Part shown: piece after piece, positions 1 to 9,336 of the stretch
Position numbering within the stretch: the stretch's first letter is position 1
How the letters are laid out: each line of letters begins with the position of its first letter
Origin: JAJDNS01 sp963578825
Lineage (GTDB): Bacteria; Acidobacteriota; Vicinamibacteria; Fen-336
Length of the DNA: 64,000 nt
Reading direction: 5' to 3'
Assembly: GCA_963578825.1 (NCBI GenBank)
Contig: CAUZDW010000008.1
Location: forward strand, 1 to 64,000
Notes under the pieces: generated by a model
Seen by the model: only the letters and a program-made list of their open reading frames with translations
Told to the model about the DNA's origin: nothing
Database searches by the model: none
Made by a program: the position numbers and the translations under genes

Positions 1-150
1 AACAGTCCGGGAAACAGCCAACACTGTGTGCTATCGTCGGGCATCTGAAAGCTCCTGTGTTTGTGGGGTCCGGCCTTTATCCAAAGCCATTCTCCACCCA
101 GGGGCTTTCTTTTTGGGTCCTACCGACAAATTATTCGGGCTAGGGAATCG
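1..150. other. Left-edge stretch, nothing recognised, lower GC
   Basis: No gene is supported here. Reading frames from the left edge give short peptides without recognisable motifs. By rough count GC is about 54 percent, well below the neighbouring coding DNA, so this may be intergenic or a remnant of foreign sequence cut by the window edge. Confidence 0.4.
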
Positions 151-180
151 GCGCAGGCCCTCGACCCGGCGGCGGAGGGC
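151..180. repeat. 30-nt direct repeat of a GTPase gene tail (copy 1)
   Basis: This stretch matches positions 2341-2370 at 28 of 30 bases in the same orientation. The second copy is the extreme 3' coding end of the decayed dynamin-like GTPase (minus-strand reading ALRRWVEGLR). Copy 1 reads ALRRRVEGLR on the minus strand but lacks the stop codon. It looks like a stray fragment of that gene family left by duplication or rearrangement. Confidence 0.6.
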
Positions 181-189
181 ACGGGGGGC

Positions 190-1341
190 TCACTGCCCTG
201 CCACGCTCAGGCCCGGGATCAGGTGCTCCGCATTCTCGTAGTAGAGCTTCTCGAGGACTTCATCGGGCAGGAAGACTCCGTAGACACGCCAGAGCGACTG
301 GAGATGATGCGTCTTTCTCGCATCGAAGTACTCGTCGTCGGTCTCGAACCAGCGCCAGTGCACCCGGTACATCTCCTGGCCGTCCCTGGCCAGCTTGGCC
401 CCTGCGATCGGGGTGGAGTCGGTCCCAAAGAGGATTCGGTCCTGGTACTTCAGGAAGAAGCGCCGGGCCGTATAGGGCTGGCGTCCCAACTCGGGCACCC
501 TGGCGCCGGTCTCCACGTAGAAGTTCGGGTACCGGTCCAGCCACTTGCCGACCCTCTCCAGGTCTTCGGGAGCTCCCCCGACGTGCAAGCCAACGAAGTT
601 GGTATTGGGATGGCGTTCGATGACTGCGTTGCGCTGTTTCAGAAGCTCTTCACGATGAGGAAACTCAGGACCGTAGGCCCATTGGGGATGATCCATCAGC
701 TCAATCAGCCGTTCGTTCTTCGAATCCAGCGGCGTCCAGAATGCGACGGGGTCGGCGGTGTGGATGTTGACCGGGATCCCCAGCTCCCCGCACTTCGCCC
801 AGATCGGGTCCAGGCAAGGATCATCCACTCGAATCAATTTGCCGGCCTTGTCCCTGGCACGCAGCCCCAGTGTCTTGCTGACCTTGAGACCCTGAGCGCC
901 GATCTTGAAGCCCCTCTCCAGCTCGGTGGCCATGGCTTCGCCGAATCCCGGCTCGTCGATTCGTGACCAGTCGATCCGCATGAACTGGATGAATCGCCCG
1001 GGATACCGCCTGTTCAGCCGTTCGATGTTCTTGTCGAGGGTCTCGCCCCAACCGCCGTCCAGATTGACCACGGCCGCTACATTCGTAGCATCCATGGCCC
1101 GGATCACCTCGTCGACCTTCTCTGGCGTGTTGGCTCTGCGGAGATGGTTGTGGACGTCCACCGCCGGATACTTCGCCTTTTCGACTGCGGTGTCGCCGGC
1201 CTCGAGCATCGGAACGGGCTCGTAGTCCTGAATGGGTACGTTCTTCCGATCAGGTTCTTCAGGCGCAGCTGCTCCCGTGGGAACGACAAGGGAGAACAGG
1301 GCGAGAAGCAGGACGAGTTCTGCCGGAAGTGTGATCTTCAT
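190..1341 (-). CDS. Secreted amidohydrolase (Amidohydro_2, metal-dependent TIM barrel)
   Basis: The 383-residue product starts with a signal peptide (MKITLPAELVLLLALFSLVV) and is predicted to be exported. The amidohydrolase metal motif DVHNH is near residue 60, with further candidate ligands in NIHTADP, GLHVGG and the late FGTDSTP, the order expected for PF04909 enzymes (decarboxylase/hydrolase class). The start at 1341 is chosen because AAAGGA lies about 7 nt upstream and the signal peptide begins there; the same frame stays open upstream but reads as antisense to the next gene. Substrate is unknown. It lies downstream of a CBM9-like secreted protein on the same strand, about 100 nt apart, so they may be cotranscribed. 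Confidence 0.85.
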   Translation of the reverse strand: MKITLPAELVLLLALFSLVVPTGAAAPEEPDRKNVPIQDYEPVPMLEAGDTAVEKAKYPAVDVHNHLRRANTPEKVDEVIRAMDATNVAAVVNLDGGWGETLDKNIERLNRRYPGRFIQFMRIDWSRIDEPGFGEAMATELERGFKIGAQGLKVSKTLGLRARDKAGKLIRVDDPCLDPIWAKCGELGIPVNIHTADPVAFWTPLDSKNERLIELMDHPQWAYGPEFPHREELLKQRNAVIERHPNTNFVGLHVGGAPEDLERVGKWLDRYPNFYVETGARVPELGRQPYTARRFFLKYQDRILFGTDSTPIAGAKLARDGQEMYRVHWRWFETDDEYFDARKTHHLQSLWRVYGVFLPDEVLEKLYYENAEHLIPGLSVAGQ

Positions 1342-1442
1342 GAAGGAGTCCTTTCGCTTGTTCAGGACGCCGTGAGCCGGGGCGGCGTGTCGCCCCAGGG
1401 CCAACCGGCCGGAAGCACTTGGACGCCCGAGAGCCGATCGAC

Positions 1443-2240
1443 TCAGGGAACCATCCGGTCGACGAAGACCAGGTCCCCGAACCGGTCCGGCCGATGGAAG
1501 TCGCCGACGAGGGTCGGCGACCACGCCAAGCTGGCGCGGGACGGCCGCCTCTCGACACGGTACAGGTTCGCGCGCCACCGGTCCCCCGGGCGCGGCGGGA
1601 GGTTGGGAGCCGTCACGACTTCCTCGAGCGGCAACGCCATCTCGCAGCTCCAGCCCTTGTCGCCAGGGCGACCGTCCACCGTCCCGTCCACGTGCACCGC
1701 CCAGCGCAGGCCGGGGCTGTTCCAGGTCGTGTAGGGAATGGGCTTTCGTATGTCGATGAGGAAGATGTCGATCATCGCTCCCAACGGATTGACCTCCAGC
1801 TCGATGTAGCTGGGGTGGGCAGGATCGGCCTGGATGAAGACCTCCACAACCTCCTCTTCCCAGAGGTGCTCGTCGCGCACGTTCCGCGTCGACCACGCGT
1901 TGGTGTCGGCGCTGTCGAAGGCAAAGTAGATGAACTCGTCGTCGTACAGCGCCTTCGCGCTCGTGCGGAGCTCCGCGGGAGGAGGCGAACCGTCGGCGTT
2001 GTTGAAGAAGGCGAACGTCTCGGCCGCCTCCCAGGCGGGCTCGTCCAGCCGGCCATCGACCTGGATGGGAGCCCCGGTGCGGGCGACCTCGTAAGAGGGT
2101 CGCTCGGTCCACGCCCCCGGGCGCGACGCCTGTGGGTCGCCCGGGTCCGCGGGAGTCGGACTGGCGAGGAGGAGTGCCAGCACGACGGCCGACACGGCCA
2201 CGCACACGACGGCACCACGGGCGCTCATCGGGTTCCACAT
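1443..2240 (-). CDS. Secreted carbohydrate-binding family 9-like protein
   Basis: About 265 residues. A hydrophobic signal segment (residues 5-30) is followed by a beta-sandwich domain typical of CBM9-like proteins: IQVDGRLDEPAWEAA opens the domain, VEVFIQ lies mid-domain, and a late GWSCEMALPLEEV is followed by WRANLYRVE. These domains bind sugars or sugar-like ligands and are often found in exported proteins. ATG at 2240 is preferred because GGGAGG sits 8 nt upstream. The ATG 12 nt further in is an alternative. No catalytic residues are evident. It is the likely first gene of a pair with the amidohydrolase downstream. Confidence 0.8.
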   Translation of the reverse strand: MWNPMSARGAVVCVAVSAVVLALLLASPTPADPGDPQASRPGAWTERPSYEVARTGAPIQVDGRLDEPAWEAAETFAFFNNADGSPPPAELRTSAKALYDDEFIYFAFDSADTNAWSTRNVRDEHLWEEEVVEVFIQADPAHPSYIELEVNPLGAMIDIFLIDIRKPIPYTTWNSPGLRWAVHVDGTVDGRPGDKGWSCEMALPLEEVVTAPNLPPRPGDRWRANLYRVERRPSRASLAWSPTLVGDFHRPDRFGDLVFVDRMVP

Positions 2241-2337
2241 GTCCTGAACCTCCCGGGGCACCCTACGATCATTGCCTGGAGGCGGTCAACCTCGGGGAAG
2301 TGGTAACGAACGACCTGCCCCCCGGCAGGCTCGTCGC

Positions 2338-3284
2338 TCAGCGCAGGCCCTCGACCCAGCGACGGAGGGCGCCGAGGTCGGCGCCGAGGCGGGCGAGCTC
2401 GGCCTGGCGTGTCCGGAGCTTCGCGCTCTCCGATCGGACGAAGGTCTCGAAGGGGTCCATCGTCGCCCGCGCGCTTTTCGCCGCTGAGGCCCGCCCTTTC
2501 TCGATGACCGCCCGCACCGCAGCGCCCAGCCTCTGGCGCACGGGGCCGAGCCGCTCCCGTAGAAGGGTCTGCTCGCGCCGCCGCAGCATCGCCACCATGG
2601 CCCCACCGACGGCCACGAGGACGCCACCCAGGACGAAGCCACCAGCGATCTCGGGCTCGATCCCCAACTGGGTCCGCATGCTGTCGCCGACGAATCCGAT
2701 GACCTTGTCGATGTCTTGTCTCGTTTCCAGGATGTCGACCTTGTTGATGGCCACCACGACCTTCTTGCCCCAGTCGCGGATCGCCTCCAGGAAGGCGCGC
2801 TCGCTGGCGGTGAACGGCCGATCGGCCGATGTGACGAAGAGGACCAGGTCGGAGCGTGGCACGAAGTCCCTGGCGAGGGCCTCGTGCCCCTCGATGACGG
2901 CGTTGGTCCCCGGAGTGTCGACCACGTTCATCTCACGGAGGATCTTGACGGGCAGCGTGATCTCCTCGAATCCGCCGCCGGCGGGCGTGCGCCGACGCTG
3001 GCCCCCGTGTCTCACCAGCTGGATGGGGAGGTGGTGGGGGTGACGCCCTCCTCGAGCGCCGCCTCGCCCAGCAGCGCGTTGATGACGGAGCTCTTTCCGG
3101 CGTTGAACTCTCCTGCGACCAGCAGCAGGAACGGCTCGTCGATCTGGGCGATGGAACGGGCGAGGGCCTTCTGATCCTCTTCGGGCGCCTTTCCCCGAAC
3201 GAGGAGGACCCGCAAGCCGTCGAGGGTGGCGCGCAGCTCCTCCAGGAGCTTTCGGCGTGCAGGGTCGAGTATGCGGCGCAGCAT
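2338..3284 (-). pseudogene. Decayed dynamin-like GTPase (frameshift plus internal deletion)
   Basis: The N-terminal frame (3284 to about 3030) encodes FLLLVAGEFNAGKSSVINAL, a P-loop almost identical to the intact GTPase at 56350-58092. A one-base shift near 3025-3035, just after GVTPTT (switch I), ends this frame. The other frame then continues with VVDTPGTNAV (G3) and AINKVDI (G4). After the G domain about 250 residues present in the intact paralogue are missing: the sequence jumps to the hydrophobic GGFVLGGVLVAVGGAMVA hairpin and the C-terminal coiled coil. Both lesions should abolish a normal membrane-remodelling GTPase. The 3' end is also found as a 30-nt fragment at 151-180. Confidence 0.85.
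2341..2370. repeat. 30-nt direct repeat of a GTPase gene tail (copy 2)
   Basis: This is the 3' coding end of the decayed GTPase, repeated at 151-180 with two mismatches. The two copies flank the amidohydrolase and CBM9-like genes. Confidence 0.6.
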
Positions 3285-3365
3285 GGCCAGACCCCATCCC
3301 CGGGGAGGGTCGGTGAGGACTCTACCGCCGGAAGCCGGGAACTCCGTGCCCGGGGGGTGCGGCCC

Positions 3366-4637
3366 TCAGAGCGACGCGTCCTGGACCATCTTCCACTCGC
3401 CTCCCCGGCGCCGGAGAACGATGAGAGTCAGGCCCTCGGCCGGCTCACGGTCGGGATACGTGAGGTGCCATCGGGCGACGGCGGAGATGCCGTGGACTCG
3501 ACTGGGAGCGGCGTCGCCCAGGAGAGTGAACTCGACCCCGGCCGCGGGTCGCGTCTCGACGATGTCGAAACGCAGCGAGCCCATGGCGGCGGGGTCCGGG
3601 AAGCGCTGCTTGTAGCGTTCGAGGATGGCGGGCTTGCCCCGTGTGATCCCGGTGGACGAGAGATAGACGGCATCGTCGGAGTACACGGCGCAAAACGCCT
3701 CCAGATCGCCGGCATTCCACGCTTCGGCTTGCGTGGCGAGAACCGCCGCCGCGGCCTCGCGGGCACCGGTCGCCCCCTGCTGCTGCCACAGCCGGTCCCA
3801 GGCCCCGTAGCCGAAGGGCGCGACGACCGCGGGCGGGTCGGCGAGGGTGGGCTCGGCCAGCACCTCGTCGACGCGGGCGAAACGATGTCCCGTCTCCTCG
3901 AGCCAGTCGAAGAGCCGCCCCCACTCCGCGGCGCCGACGGCGTTGGCGTGAAGGAGCAGGATCTGGGGGGAGACCCGCCCGAGCAGACGGTCCCCGCGGC
4001 GCTCGTGGTGGCGGATCGAGAAGCGGAGTGCCGCGTGATAGTCCGACGCGACGATCACCGCAGCCGTGTCGTCACCGGCTTCGCGGGCCTTGCGAAACGG
4101 GGCGTTGTACGACCAGTCCTGATTGTCGAGGGTCACCGGGAGATTGCGCTGCCCGCTCTCCTTCAGGTACTCCCGCATGGCCGCCACCTTCTCCGGCGTG
4201 TCGCCTTCGCGGAGGTAGGGGAAGCGAAAGAAGCGGGGCGCACGGCCGTGGGGAGCGAGGAGCGTCGTCAGCTCCTCCCGAGCGCGCTCCATGTCGGCGC
4301 GATAGTCCTCGAAGGGTGTCGTCGTGTAGTTCGGGTGGGTGTCGGAGTGGTTCCCCAGCTCGTGGCCCGCGGCTAGCCAGCGCTCCAGGAGCTCCTCTCC
4401 GTCGCCCCGAACGTTGGCCCAGGTCACGAGCCCCACCGCCTGAATCCCGTGCCGTTCGAGATGGCCGAGAAGCCCGTCGGTGATTCGACGGCGCTCGGCG
4501 GGGTCTTTGTCCCCACCGGCGATGGGCAGATCGTCCACGGTCACGAGGAGGGGCCGGAGTGAGGTCTCCTCGGGTGCGGCACCAGTCGCATTCACGACGA
4601 GAAGAAACGGGAGAAGCAGCAACAGTCGAGCCTTCAC
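3366..4637 (-). CDS. Exported polysaccharide deacetylase fused to SnoaL-like domain
   Basis: The 423-residue protein has a signal peptide (VKARLLLLLPFLLVVNATGA), a NodB-type deacetylase domain and a C-terminal SnoaL/DUF4440-type cone domain. Deacetylase motifs are TVDDLP (motif 1), NHSDTH (metal HxxxH, motif 2), RFPYL (motif 3) and LLLHAN late in the domain. The C-terminal domain starts near residue 300 (AAVLATQAEAWNAGDLEAFC, then YSDDAVYLSS and KMVQDASL at the end). The start is GTG at 4637, preceded by AAGGAGG about 4 nt away; an in-frame upstream ATG lacks such a site. It probably removes acetyl or other groups from a glycan or small molecule outside the cytoplasm. Confidence 0.85.
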   Translation of the reverse strand: MKARLLLLLPFLLVVNATGAAPEETSLRPLLVTVDDLPIAGGDKDPAERRRITDGLLGHLERHGIQAVGLVTWANVRGDGEELLERWLAAGHELGNHSDTHPNYTTTPFEDYRADMERAREELTTLLAPHGRAPRFFRFPYLREGDTPEKVAAMREYLKESGQRNLPVTLDNQDWSYNAPFRKAREAGDDTAAVIVASDYHAALRFSIRHHERRGDRLLGRVSPQILLLHANAVGAAEWGRLFDWLEETGHRFARVDEVLAEPTLADPPAVVAPFGYGAWDRLWQQQGATGAREAAAAVLATQAEAWNAGDLEAFCAVYSDDAVYLSSTGITRGKPAILERYKQRFPDPAAMGSLRFDIVETRPAAGVEFTLLGDAAPSRVHGISAVARWHLTYPDREPAEGLTLIVLRRRGGEWKMVQDASL

Positions 4638-4686
4638 ACACCCTCCTTGACACAGGACTCCGCGGGAGCCGGCCACGAGCCTCCGC

Positions 4687-7024
4687 TCAGGTTTTTCTCT
4701 TCGCTCTCCGCCTTCGGACGAAGAGCAGGGTCACGGCCCCCGCAGCGAGGAGAGACAAGAGGATCGCCCAGCGGTCGTACACGAACCAGAGGAGGCCCAT
4801 CGCCCCCTCGTCTCGCGTTCCCCTGGCGTGGGCGGCGAGGATCAGCACCTCGACCCCCGGTTGAGAGGCGATCTTCACACGGAACTTGATCAGGGGCTCG
4901 CGAGTCTTCAGCTTCTCCACCAGTCGACCCAGCATGATGGCGGGCACCACGTCGGCCAGGTCCTCGTCCTCGGCCAGGTCGATCTCGCTCAGGTCCATCT
5001 CGACGGGGTCGTGAAGAGCGAGAAGCTCGAGCTGCAGGCGCTTCTCCCGGCTGGAGAAAGGCTCTCCACCGTCGAGGACGTCGAGAGCGGCCAGGCCGAG
5101 GCCGGCGAGTGAGGCCAGACCTTCGGAGACCGGCTCGATCTCTTCCAGGCCCGGGAACTCGTCGAAGAGTTCCACGACTCTCTCGTGGTTCTTCTGCCAG
5201 CCCCTGAGCTGGTCCTCGATGGACCGCCTCGCCTCCCCGTCGGGGGATTCGAGGTAGACGTCGACGGCTTTCCCGAAGGCCGCACCGGTGCCGCTCTCGG
5301 GCTGGAGGACGTCTTCGAAGCGGGTCCCGATCTCAGGCACCCGGAAGAAACCTCGAACCAGAGGCGGAGCCAGCATCGCGCCGAGCGCCTGGATCGACAG
5401 CCACCGCCCGAGGAGGCTGGGCGGCTCACACACGTCGGCCAGCGTCTTCAAGGGCTCCTGCAGGACACCCCCGGTCAAGCGACCGAGCGCCGGCTCGTAG
5501 TACCGATCGTGCCGCAGGCCGAGGCGCGTCAGATCCACCCGAACGCTCTCGAGGCGGCGAGACATGTCGTCGACGTCCCGCACCTCCCGAGGCGACCAGA
5601 GCCTCTCCGCGATGGCGGCGGCGCGCGGCCAGATGCGCGAGTCGATCGTGTCGCTGTTGATGTCCTCCCCCCAGATGCAGGCCTCACCGCCCAACAGTCC
5701 GGGGGGGGGACGCCTCGGTCGGCAGATGATCCAGTGGCTCGTTGGTGTAGTACTTCGCGGCGTGGAGCATGTGGTCCAGGTAGAAGCCGCCCGAGACGAG
5801 TGACCGGGCATGGCCCGGGTCGGCCCCCGGAAACCAGAGTTGAACGACGGTCCCGGCAGGCAGCTCGGCCCCGATGATGCCGTCCCAGCCCACTCCCACT
5901 TTTCCGTGATCGGCCACGATCTCCAGCACCCGGCTCGTGAAGTGTCCCCGAAGGGCCCCGGTGTCCTCGAGGCCTTTCTCTTCCATGAACTCTCGGATGC
6001 GCTCGTCCGCGCGCCAGGACTCGCCCGAGAACTCGTCGCCACCCACGTGGACGTACGAGTCGGGGAAGAGCTCCGCCATCTCTCCAAAGAGCCCGTCCAG
6101 GAACGCGTAGGTCTCCTCCCGGGTGGGATCGAGGGCGTGTGAGAAAAGGCCCCCACCCGGGCGGGGCAGCTCCGGGGGGTGGTCCGGGTCGCTCCCCAGC
6201 TCGGGATAGGCCACGAACCAGCTCGTGACGTGACCCGGCACGCCGAACTCCGGAACGACACGAACCCCGCGATCCGCGGCGTACTCGACGAGACCCCGGA
6301 TCTCGTCGTGGGTGTAGTAGTCGCCCGCCGTGGCGACCTCGTGCAGGCGCGGGTGCGTGCGGCTCTCCACCCGGAACCCCTGGTCGTCGGAGAGGTGGAG
6401 GTGCAGCACGTTCAATTTCACCGCCTCCATGGCGTCGAGGTTGCGCTCGATCACCTCCCTCGGCTGCCAGTGGCGGACCACGTCGATCAGCAGCCCACGC
6501 CAGGGGAACCGGGGGGCGTCCACGATCTCGACCGCCGGAAGGATCCAAGCGTCCCCGTCTCGTGTGGGCAGCTGGGCCAGCGTCGCCAGCCCTCGCAGGA
6601 CACCGACGGGCCCGGCGGACTGGAGGGCGATCGCCTTTGAGGTGACGCTCAGCCGATAGGACTCGTCGTCTTCCAGGGAGGGGAAGGGGCCGATCGGAGG
6701 CTGCGGGCAGTCGATGACGAGGGTGGCGCGGCGAGCCTCGTCGACGCGATCGAGGCGATGCGCGGTGTCGGTCCGGGTCGCGAGCCGCGAAACGAAGCGC
6801 TCCAGAGCCCTCTCGATGCGTTCGTCGGGCGGGCCGACCACGGCCACGCTCAGCGTGTCGCCCAGCGCAAAGCTGCCTTCGAGCCGGCGAACGGACGCCG
6901 GCACGGGCATGACGTCGAGGGGATCGGTGTCGATCGCTTGGGCCTCCGTAGAGCCAGCCAGCGTGAAGACGCTGGTCAAGACGAGGAGACGTTCGATGCG
7001 CGCGACAAAACGCCGGGGAGTCAC
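4687..7024 (-). pseudogene. GH20 beta-N-acetylhexosaminidase with homopolymer frameshift
   Basis: The 5' frame (7024 down to about 5710) encodes a signal peptide, a GH20b-like N-domain and most of a GH20 barrel (FPWRGLLIDVVRHWQP, HLHLSDDQGFR, and the catalytic HVGGDEF near residue 320). It runs out of frame at a run of nine C (coding strand; 5701-5709). The other frame resumes with the conserved GGEACIWGED tryptophan motif, a helical C-terminal extension and a final transmembrane segment followed by RRRRAKRKT. Eight C instead of nine would give one protein of about 775 residues, secreted and C-terminally membrane anchored. This could be a true lesion, a sequencing error or a phase-variable tract. 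Its role would be releasing N-acetylhexosamine from chitin- or peptidoglycan-derived oligosaccharides. Confidence 0.85.
5701..5709. repeat. Nine-base G/C homopolymer at GH20 frameshift
   Basis: Nine consecutive G on the plus strand lie exactly at the junction of the two hexosaminidase frames. Loss of one base rejoins them. Confidence 0.9.
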
Positions 7025-7147
7025 AATTCACGGCCTCCGTCTTCCTGGGCGAGCCTCGATCTTACATCCACCCGATCGAAGCGTTTCGAGCCAGCGGCGC
7101 GCCGACCCTCCTGTATCATCATTCATGATCCGGCCCCTTGAACCCTG

Positions 7148-8419
7148 ATGAGCCAACGCAGCGACTCCGGTCCCTCCACCACCAACCACGCCGAGGACGC
7201 GCGGGCCCCCTGGGGGCTGCTCGCCGGTCTCACCGCCCTCAACGTCCTCGCGTACATCGATCGCCAGCTCATCGTCACACTGGCACCACTCCTGATGGAG
7301 GACCTCGGGCTGACCCGCGCCCAGATCGGTCTCCTGGTGGGTGTCTCCTTCATCGTGGTCTTCGCCGGGCTGAACCTGCTCCTCGGTGCGGCCGCCGACC
7401 GCGTCTCGCGCCCGCGGCTGATCGCGGTCGGCCTGGCCGTGTGGAGCGGCGCCACGGCGTTGACGGGAGCGGCACGAGGCTTCGGCCAGATGGCCGCGAT
7501 GCGCATGTTCGTGGGAGTCGGAGAGGCGACGCTGTCACCCGCCGGCCTCTCCATGCTGGGCGACCGCTTTCCAGCCCACCGGCGCGGGCTGGCCAGCTCC
7601 ATCTTCTACACCGGGATTCCCCTCGGGTTCGCCGTCAGTTTCCTGCTCGCGGGCTGGATCGGCCCCTGGCTGGGCTGGCGAGCGTGCTTCTACATCCTGG
7701 GGGCTGTGGGCGTCGTGGGTGTCGCCGCAGTCGCGCTCATGAAAGATCCGGGTCGGCGTGGAGTGGCCGCGAAGCCGGCACGAACGACCGCCGGCGAGCA
7801 GGCCGCTGCTCTCGGACGCGCTCTGGCCGAGAGGCCGGCGATCGCCCTCGTCAGCCTCGCGGGGGCTCTCCTCGGCTTCATGGGCAGCGCCTCGCAGCAC
7901 ACGATCACGTGGCTCGTCCAGGAGCGTGGCTTTCCGTACTCCCGCGCAGCGTTCCTCTCCGCTGGAATGGTGGCCGTGGGTGGACTGCTCGGGAACCTGG
8001 TCGTCGGGGCGCTCACCGACTGGGGCCGGAAGAGACACCCGGCGGGCCGGCTCGTCGGATTCGCGATCCTCGCGGCTCTCGCGACTCCTGTTGGAGCCGT
8101 GTTCTACGTGCTGCCCCCGTCGTCGGCTCTGTTCCTGCCGGCGTGGTTCGTGGCTCAGGGATGGATGCTGGGCTGGTTCGGTCCGCTCTTCGCTACGTTG
8201 GACGAGCTCGCGCCGCCCGGACTCCGGGCGACGGTCCTGGGGTTCGGGCTGCTCGTCACGAATCTCCTGGGCGTGGCCCTTGGGCCCTGGGTGGCGGGCC
8301 TCATCGGCGATCGCGTCAACCTCACCGTGGGACTTCTCGTAGGCGTGGCCGTGGGCGCCACCGCGATCGTTCCGCTTTTGCTCGCGGCCCGGCTTCAGTC
8401 ACGTCAAGGCACGGCCTAA
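7148..8419 (+). CDS. MFS transporter, Spinster-like
   Basis: The 423-residue product has about 12 hydrophobic segments. The first helix carries the YIDRQ signature common in Spinster-type and hexuronate-type MFS carriers. The loop between helices 2 and 3 has GAAADRVSRPRLI (MFS motif A), and MFVGVGEATLSPAG fits helix 4-5. A central cytoplasmic linker (KDPGRRGVAAKPART) separates two six-helix halves. It is divergently transcribed from the hexosaminidase, 123 nt apart, so it may import amino sugars or related products; the substrate cannot be read from sequence. No strong ribosome binding site precedes ATG 7148, but the reading frame starts cleanly there. Confidence 0.9.
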   Translation: MSQRSDSGPSTTNHAEDARAPWGLLAGLTALNVLAYIDRQLIVTLAPLLMEDLGLTRAQIGLLVGVSFIVVFAGLNLLLGAAADRVSRPRLIAVGLAVWSGATALTGAARGFGQMAAMRMFVGVGEATLSPAGLSMLGDRFPAHRRGLASSIFYTGIPLGFAVSFLLAGWIGPWLGWRACFYILGAVGVVGVAAVALMKDPGRRGVAAKPARTTAGEQAAALGRALAERPAIALVSLAGALLGFMGSASQHTITWLVQERGFPYSRAAFLSAGMVAVGGLLGNLVVGALTDWGRKRHPAGRLVGFAILAALATPVGAVFYVLPPSSALFLPAWFVAQGWMLGWFGPLFATLDELAPPGLRATVLGFGLLVTNLLGVALGPWVAGLIGDRVNLTVGLLVGVAVGATAIVPLLLAARLQSRQGTA

Positions 8420-8448
8420 AATGAAGACGACGACGATGCTGGAGGTTC

Positions 8449-8469
8449 CGGGCCGAAGCCCGTCTCTTT
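8449..8469 (+). terminator. Weak candidate terminator after MFS gene
   Basis: A perfect 5-bp stem CGGGC / GCCCG closes a CGAA tetraloop and is followed by TCTCTTT. The stem is short and the T tract is broken, so support is weak. Confidence 0.3.
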
Positions 8470-8482
8470 GAGCTACGATCTA

Positions 8483-8495
8483 GGACAAATTGTCC
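8483..8495. promoter_or_regulatory. Perfect 13-nt palindrome, candidate operator
   Basis: GGACAA and TTGTCC arms surround a single A. It lies in a locally AT-richer stretch about 145 nt upstream of the lipoprotein start and 60 nt after the MFS stop. It is a plausible binding site for a dimeric repressor; no regulator is identified. Confidence 0.35.
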
Positions 8496-8638
8496 ACTTC
8501 TTCGGGCATTTGATGGTGCATATTGCTCAGCTGAAATGCGGTACGGCCCTTGCCCACCAGAGCTACGAACACGGGGCGACCGGCCGCGCTCGGCGGATCG
8601 CATTGGGCCGTCACCTTAGTTTCGAGGAGGGATTCACA

Positions 8639-9166
8639 ATGAAGTATGTCATTGCCGCTCTGGCAATCGTGGCCACCGCGGCCTGTGGCGGCGGGAGTGG
8701 AGGCTCCACCGCACCAACTCCAGTTACGCCCCCGGCGACCCCGGCAGCCGCGATCACCGCGACCGGCGCCGGAGCCCTCGTGCTTCACCCCAGCGCACGC
8801 TCGTCTTGGACGTTCTCCCTCTACACGCCCATCAGGATCCAGGAGACGGCAAGCGGGACAGCCACGTGGAACTACGCACGCTTCGCCATGTTCAAGAACG
8901 GGATCGAGATCGAGCGCGGGGAGCTTGGGGCCGACATCATCTCCTCGCCGCCATCCTGGGCGAACATCGCGGCCCAGCAGAATGAAACCTATGCGTTGAT
9001 CTTCGGCTACAACAGCATGGATTTCGACACCATCGTTCTGACTCTTGGCTTCTCGGACAAGAAGGACGGCCGGCAGTTTACGGTGCAGATCCTCGGCAGC
9101 ACGTTCGACGGCGTCGATGTCTCGCTCACCCCGCTCTCGCGGCCAGTGGGCGTGCACCGGTTGTAG
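8639..9166 (+). CDS. Small putative lipoprotein of unknown function
   Basis: The 175-residue product has a lipoprotein signal (MKYVIAALAIVATAACGGG; the lipidated Cys follows TAA). A Gly/Ser/Pro/Thr-rich linker (residues 18-42) leads into a beta-rich domain ending VGVHRL. GAGGAGG about 9 nt upstream supports ATG 8639 over in-frame upstream positions. The mature domain (WTFSLYTPIRIQET, WNYARFAMFKNG) is not recognised. Local GC is lower than in neighbours and it sits between an MFS gene and an integrase relic, so it may have arrived with the integrated element. Confidence 0.7.
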   Translation: MKYVIAALAIVATAACGGGSGGSTAPTPVTPPATPAAAITATGAGALVLHPSARSSWTFSLYTPIRIQETASGTATWNYARFAMFKNGIEIERGELGADIISSPPSWANIAAQQNETYALIFGYNSMDFDTIVLTLGFSDKKDGRQFTVQILGSTFDGVDVSLTPLSRPVGVHRL

Positions 9167-9336
9167 TCTCACGCCCCAGGGGAAGGGAGATTCCTCCGGG
9201 GCTGCTTTTCCCACCCCCAAGGCGGGTCTCCCCGACTGAGGGGGACAGAACACAGACGCGGCGCGTTCTCCTGTACTCCGGCCGCTGCTTCAGGCGTTCC
9301 GCGACGGCCTGGCCTTGCTCGCGATCTTCGACCTCG
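9167..9336. other. Non-coding stretch before integrase remnant
   Basis: No gene or clear structure is seen. If the integrase remnant once extended upstream here, that sequence is no longer recognisable in any plus-strand frame. Confidence 0.4.
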
